A stretch of DNA of 64,000 bases from JAWLCA01 sp041687395 (lineage in GTDB: Bacteria > Pseudomonadota > Alphaproteobacteria > Rhodobacterales > Rhodobacteraceae), in the NCBI GenBank assembly GCA_041687395.1, contig JAWLCA010000003.1, positions 157,898 to 221,897 of the forward strand, read 5' to 3'. Positions 60,940 to 64,000 of this stretch are shown piece after piece; the first letter of the stretch is position 1, and the number at the start of each line of letters is the position of its first letter. Under the pieces are notes generated by a model. That model was not told the origin of the DNA. It made no database searches and saw nothing but the letters and a program-made list of their open reading frames with translations. The translations under genes and the position numbers were made by a program.

Positions 60940-62921
60940 GCAAACCTCCAACGACGTTGAAGCAAAACAAGTAGGACAGGGCAGGAGACGATTGCCGCGG
61001 TAACGCCGGTCGGCAGCAGAATCGGAAAGGCAATAGTGCGTGCGGCCGCATCCGCTAGAGCCATCAAGAGCGCGCCTGTCAGGGCGCTTGCGCCGATAGC
61101 CAGCGTAGTATTGGCAAGACCCAAGTAGACCACGATAATCGGGGCCATAAGTCCGACGAACGTCAGTGGTCCGACAATCGGAGTTGCGGTGACGGTCAAG
61201 AGCGCGGCAATGACCAATAGGGTTAACCTTGCCTTCTTGGTTGGGATCCCGACGGATTGGGCGGTCGGAGCCCCGAGGGGGAGGATAGTAAGCCAGCGGG
61301 TCATTAGCAAAACTGGGAGAATGAGAACCGCGGCGGCTACGAGGGCAAATTGTGCCTCTGCCACGCCGACTCCGCTGGTCGAACCTGCCAGCCATCCAAG
61401 TAGCAAGATAGCATTTGGATCGCCTGTCGCAGACAACACACCAACGACGGCATCAATGAGCGCGGTCATGGCGATTCCGGCTAGCAAAACTCGCTCAGGT
61501 GCGAATCCTGATCTTCGAGCCAATGCAAGGATCAACACGAGAACTGACAAACCGCCAAGGGTTCCAACCAAGTATTGAACTCCGGTGCCGAATGCGCCGA
61601 AAAAGAACAATGCTCCGGCAACAGCCAAAATCACTCCAGCGCTGATGCCCAATATCTCGGGGCTAGCCATGGCATTGCCAGTTAGCCGCTGCAAGATCAG
61701 GCCAGCGACACCTAGCATAGCGCCCGCTGCACAGGCCGCGCTCCATCGGGGAACGCGCCAGGGCCAGACAGCCTCGAGACCTGAAGGACCTAGAATCTGC
61801 CACGCGCCAAACGGACCGCGCCCCACGAAAAGGGTGAGGCCCAGAAGAAGCACAATCGCGATAAACACCACACTTACCAGACTCTGTGGCAGGACAGATT
61901 TGCCACCTATGCCAACCGCCAAAGCTTGGGGCGGTGCGACAAACCGCAGTCGCGGCAACATAAACAGCAGAAGCGGGGCACCCAGCAACGCAGTCACCGC
62001 GCCCGTGGGAAGGAATGCAGAGGATTGCCCGCCGAAGACTTGCAACGCGGCGTCGGTTAGCCACAAGAGCATCGCACCCAGCACCCCGGACCAGACCAAC
62101 CGGTCCCGAAAACGCCGTGCGCCGGCGAGGCGTGCAATCATCGGGGCACATAGCCCAATGAACCCAATTACGCCGACTGAGGCAGTCACGAAGGCCGACA
62201 AGAGAACAGCAACGGCAACAGCAAGGAATCTCAACTTGGCAACGCGCACGCCTACGGAGCTACTGCTTTCGTCTCCGATCTCTAGCACCTCAAGCGCGCG
62301 CCACAAGAAAATCAGTGGCAGAAGGCTCAACGCTATGCGTGGCACGAGTTCGAGAAACGGTATCCAACTGATCTGGCTGAGCGATCCGCTGCCCCAGACG
62401 AATAGCCCAACCAGGTATCGGTCATTCGCAAGGGTAATGATCACGGAAACCGCACCTGCAAAAAGGCTTACAACCAGCCCCGCGAGAACGAGGTTAATCG
62501 AGGAGAAGTTGCGGCCGCGGCTCAGAAAAACGACGAGACCCAGGGCCGAAAGGCTGCCGAGGATAGCCACCAGATCACGCCCGATACCCAAGCCGGCTGG
62601 AATAAAGGCCCCAGTGATTGCGAGTGAAAGCCGCGCTCCGGCATCGACGCCGAGGGTTGTGGGCGAAGCGAGTGGGTTACGCAAGACCTGCTGCAAGATC
62701 GCCCCCGAAAACGCCAATGCAAAGCCACACAGCACTGCCATCGCAAGACGCGGCAGAACAGCATGAAAAAGTACCATCTTGCCGACATCATAATCTATCG
62801 GCGCCGATAGGCCGTCGCCACCGAATGCGCGGCTGACAAGGACCGCGCACAGTGCCAGATTCAAAAGAAGCAAGGGCAAAGCAAGATGCCAGGGTCGAAG
62901 TTCTCGCGATCCCATGTTCAT
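60936..62921 (-). CDS. FhuB-like fused ferric-siderophore permease
   Basis: A 661-residue inner-membrane protein with two FecCD-type halves in one chain, each about ten membrane segments. The two family signatures are GAILQQVLRNPLASPTTLG and GLILQRLTGNAMASPEILG. Most such permeases are homo- or heterodimers; the fused form is typical of FhuB, the hydroxamate-type route, though the substrate range of fused permeases is wider. Start ATG overlaps the binding-protein stop by 4 bp (62918-62921). Confidence 0.92.
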   Translation of the reverse strand: MNMGSRELRPWHLALPLLLLNLALCAVLVSRAFGGDGLSAPIDYDVGKMVLFHAVLPRLAMAVLCGFALAFSGAILQQVLRNPLASPTTLGVDAGARLSLAITGAFIPAGLGIGRDLVAILGSLSALGLVVFLSRGRNFSSINLVLAGLVVSLFAGAVSVIITLANDRYLVGLFVWGSGSLSQISWIPFLELVPRIALSLLPLIFLWRALEVLEIGDESSSSVGVRVAKLRFLAVAVAVLLSAFVTASVGVIGFIGLCAPMIARLAGARRFRDRLVWSGVLGAMLLWLTDAALQVFGGQSSAFLPTGAVTALLGAPLLLFMLPRLRFVAPPQALAVGIGGKSVLPQSLVSVVFIAIVLLLGLTLFVGRGPFGAWQILGPSGLEAVWPWRVPRWSAACAAGAMLGVAGLILQRLTGNAMASPEILGISAGVILAVAGALFFFGAFGTGVQYLVGTLGGLSVLVLILALARRSGFAPERVLLAGIAMTALIDAVVGVLSATGDPNAILLLGWLAGSTSGVGVAEAQFALVAAAVLILPVLLMTRWLTILPLGAPTAQSVGIPTKKARLTLLVIAALLTVTATPIVGPLTFVGLMAPIIVVYLGLANTTLAIGASALTGALLMALADAAARTIAFPILLPTGVTAAIVSCPVLLVLLQRRWRFA

Positions 62922-63838
62922 GTTGACCGGCTTTCAAGCTCGTCGATCAGCAGACGGCCAAACCTCAGGGCGGACGGAAGCGCCCCGAACATTAGGACAG
63001 GTGGAAGAATACTGATACGATCGAAACGGGCGAAATTGAGTTGGGACCAAATCGGACTTTCGGCCAACCTTGGCAAGACACCGGCTGGTACCGGATCGAA
63101 TGTTACAAGATGCGCGTCGCCAATTGTGGCGAGTTCTTCAATGCCAACCATGTCGAAGCCGAAATAACCGACTTCGCGGGTCCAGGCGTTTTGCATCCCT
63201 AGACGGGATAGAACATTGTGAAAAAGGCTGGCGGGACCATAGACCCGAACGTGTCGGGAATCGACAAAGGTGACCACTAAGATCGGTCGGGGCCGCAGGG
63301 ACGCGGCACGCGCCGCCAAGGCATCGAAGTCAGCCGCTGTCTCGGAAAGAAAGCGGCTCGCCTCGGCATCTCGGCCAAGGCGGGCTCCTAAATCCCGAGT
63401 AACGGTCTCGCGGAGCGCCAGCGGAGAACCGGTGTCTTCATAGATTGACAGGTTGACTGTCTCTGCGATCCGTTCGATCTGCGGGGCGAGGCGTTGCAAG
63501 AACGGGGAGATCAGAACCAGATCAGGTGAGAGATACGCCAGAAGCTCGAAGTTTATCTCTTGCTGAAGGCCAAGGTCAGCGGTTGTGGCGGGCAAAGCCG
63601 GTTCGACGACAAAGCGTGGCCAGTCTGCCGCGGCAACCACGGCAATCGGATCAAGCCCGAGAACAATCATAGTTTCGGTCAGGGCCCAATCAAGTGCGGC
63701 GACGCGCGGCTCCGCTGGGGCCGACCATACTGGTCGAGCCAACAGGGCTGACGTTGCAAGCAAGAGTGCCCGCCGACCAAGATCAACGGTTCTCAAGCAC
63801 TTATCTGGCGCGGCCATACCCAAGTCGGCGATTCCCAT
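62918..63838 (-). CDS. FhuD-like periplasmic siderophore-binding protein
   Basis: About 306 residues from the ATG at 63838; an ATG seven codons later (63817) is also possible and no ribosome-binding site is strong. A leader with DLGRRALLLATSALLA ending near WSAPAEP could be Tat or Sec. The body has the two-lobe class III pattern joined by a long helix: RVAALDWALTETMIVLGLDP, YLSPDLVLISPF, RPILVVTFVD and a late PPVLMFGALPSALRF. No lipobox cysteine is visible. It heads the leftward operon; upstream (63839-64000) I see no gene and no convincing Fur or RirA site. Confidence 0.88.
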   Translation of the reverse strand: MGIADLGMAAPDKCLRTVDLGRRALLLATSALLARPVWSAPAEPRVAALDWALTETMIVLGLDPIAVVAAADWPRFVVEPALPATTADLGLQQEINFELLAYLSPDLVLISPFLQRLAPQIERIAETVNLSIYEDTGSPLALRETVTRDLGARLGRDAEASRFLSETAADFDALAARAASLRPRPILVVTFVDSRHVRVYGPASLFHNVLSRLGMQNAWTREVGYFGFDMVGIEELATIGDAHLVTFDPVPAGVLPRLAESPIWSQLNFARFDRISILPPVLMFGALPSALRFGRLLIDELESRST

Positions 63839-64000
63839 GATTACCGTACAGCTGATTGTTGCCAAGGCAGGCACCCAGCTTCAATAACAATACTTGCAAT
63901 CTTAGACCTCATGATCGCGGCGTGAACTGACTGGGCCGGTGGCCTCTCCCGCGGCATTCTCCGTTCGAGGGTTGCGCCAGGCGGGCTGGCGCCGAGCCTC

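Noticed and set aside
63875..64000. Fur, RirA or Irr box upstream of the siderophore-binding-protein gene
   Set aside because: Only partial AT-rich words (for example TTGCAA) are present; none matches a known alphaproteobacterial iron box well enough.
1..64000. CRISPR arrays, tRNA or rRNA genes, complete insertion sequences
   Set aside because: None recognised on either strand by reading; short tRNAs cannot be fully excluded without a covariance search.

Overview
The window reads as a chromosome segment of a GC-rich alphaproteobacterium, most likely a Rhodobacterales/Roseobacter-type bacterium. The basis is gene content (soxTRS divergent from soxVWXYZABCD, an mtnA plus class II aldolase pair, pstSCAB) and codon use. 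No rRNA, tRNA, CRISPR array or complete insertion sequence was found.

Layout. 1-5.0 kb: end of a flavin oxidoreductase gene; a BigR/SqrR-type sulfur-sensing repressor divergent from a persulfide dioxygenase gene; mtnA with a class II aldolase gene broken by an in-frame TGA; a Tat-exported metallo-beta-lactamase-fold protein. 5.1-18.4 kb: a sulfur-oxidation island. soxS-soxR-soxT run leftward. soxV-W-X-Y-Z-A-B-C-D run rightward and encode the periplasmic thiosulfate-oxidising multienzyme system. A DUF302 protein, a second YeeE/YedE transporter, a voltage-gated-type K+ channel and a formate/nitrite-type channel follow. 19.3-26.9 kb: a tightly overlapping five-gene operon (three glycosyltransferases, a fused ABC exporter, a double APH-type kinase domain protein) of unknown product. 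27.1-31.0 kb: pstSCAB with a Pho box and a terminator between pstS and pstC. 31.0-33.5 kb: a sparsely coding stretch, a small LMW protein-tyrosine-phosphatase-like gene and a JmjC/cupin-type oxygenase gene. 33.5-63.8 kb: a leftward cluster made of a FhuD-like binding protein, a FhuB-like fused permease, a FhuC-like ATPase, one giant NRPS gene of 25,077 bp (8,358 codons), and an M29-aminopeptidase-like protein that appears to have lost most metal ligands.

Main result. The NRPS has seven modules: A-T / C-A-T / Cy-A(Ox)-T / C-A-T / Cy-A-T / C-A(MT)-T-E / C-A-T-TE. Specificity codes read by eye predict Thr - Asn - Cys(thiazole) - Asn - Cys(thiazoline) - N-methyl-D-Tyr - unassigned, released by a thioesterase. 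The gene holds a direct, in-frame repeat of 6,437 bp (44934-51370 and 52116-58552) in which I found no difference. The repeat runs from one A-domain hinge to the next, and its two copies are separated only by a 745-bp segment carrying a flavin oxidase domain. All three hinges carry the same 11-bp word encoding Ala-Phe-Val-Thr. This looks like a recent natural lengthening of a five-module synthetase to seven modules. The adjacent ferric-siderophore-type importer suggests that the product is a metallophore; this is inferred, not shown.
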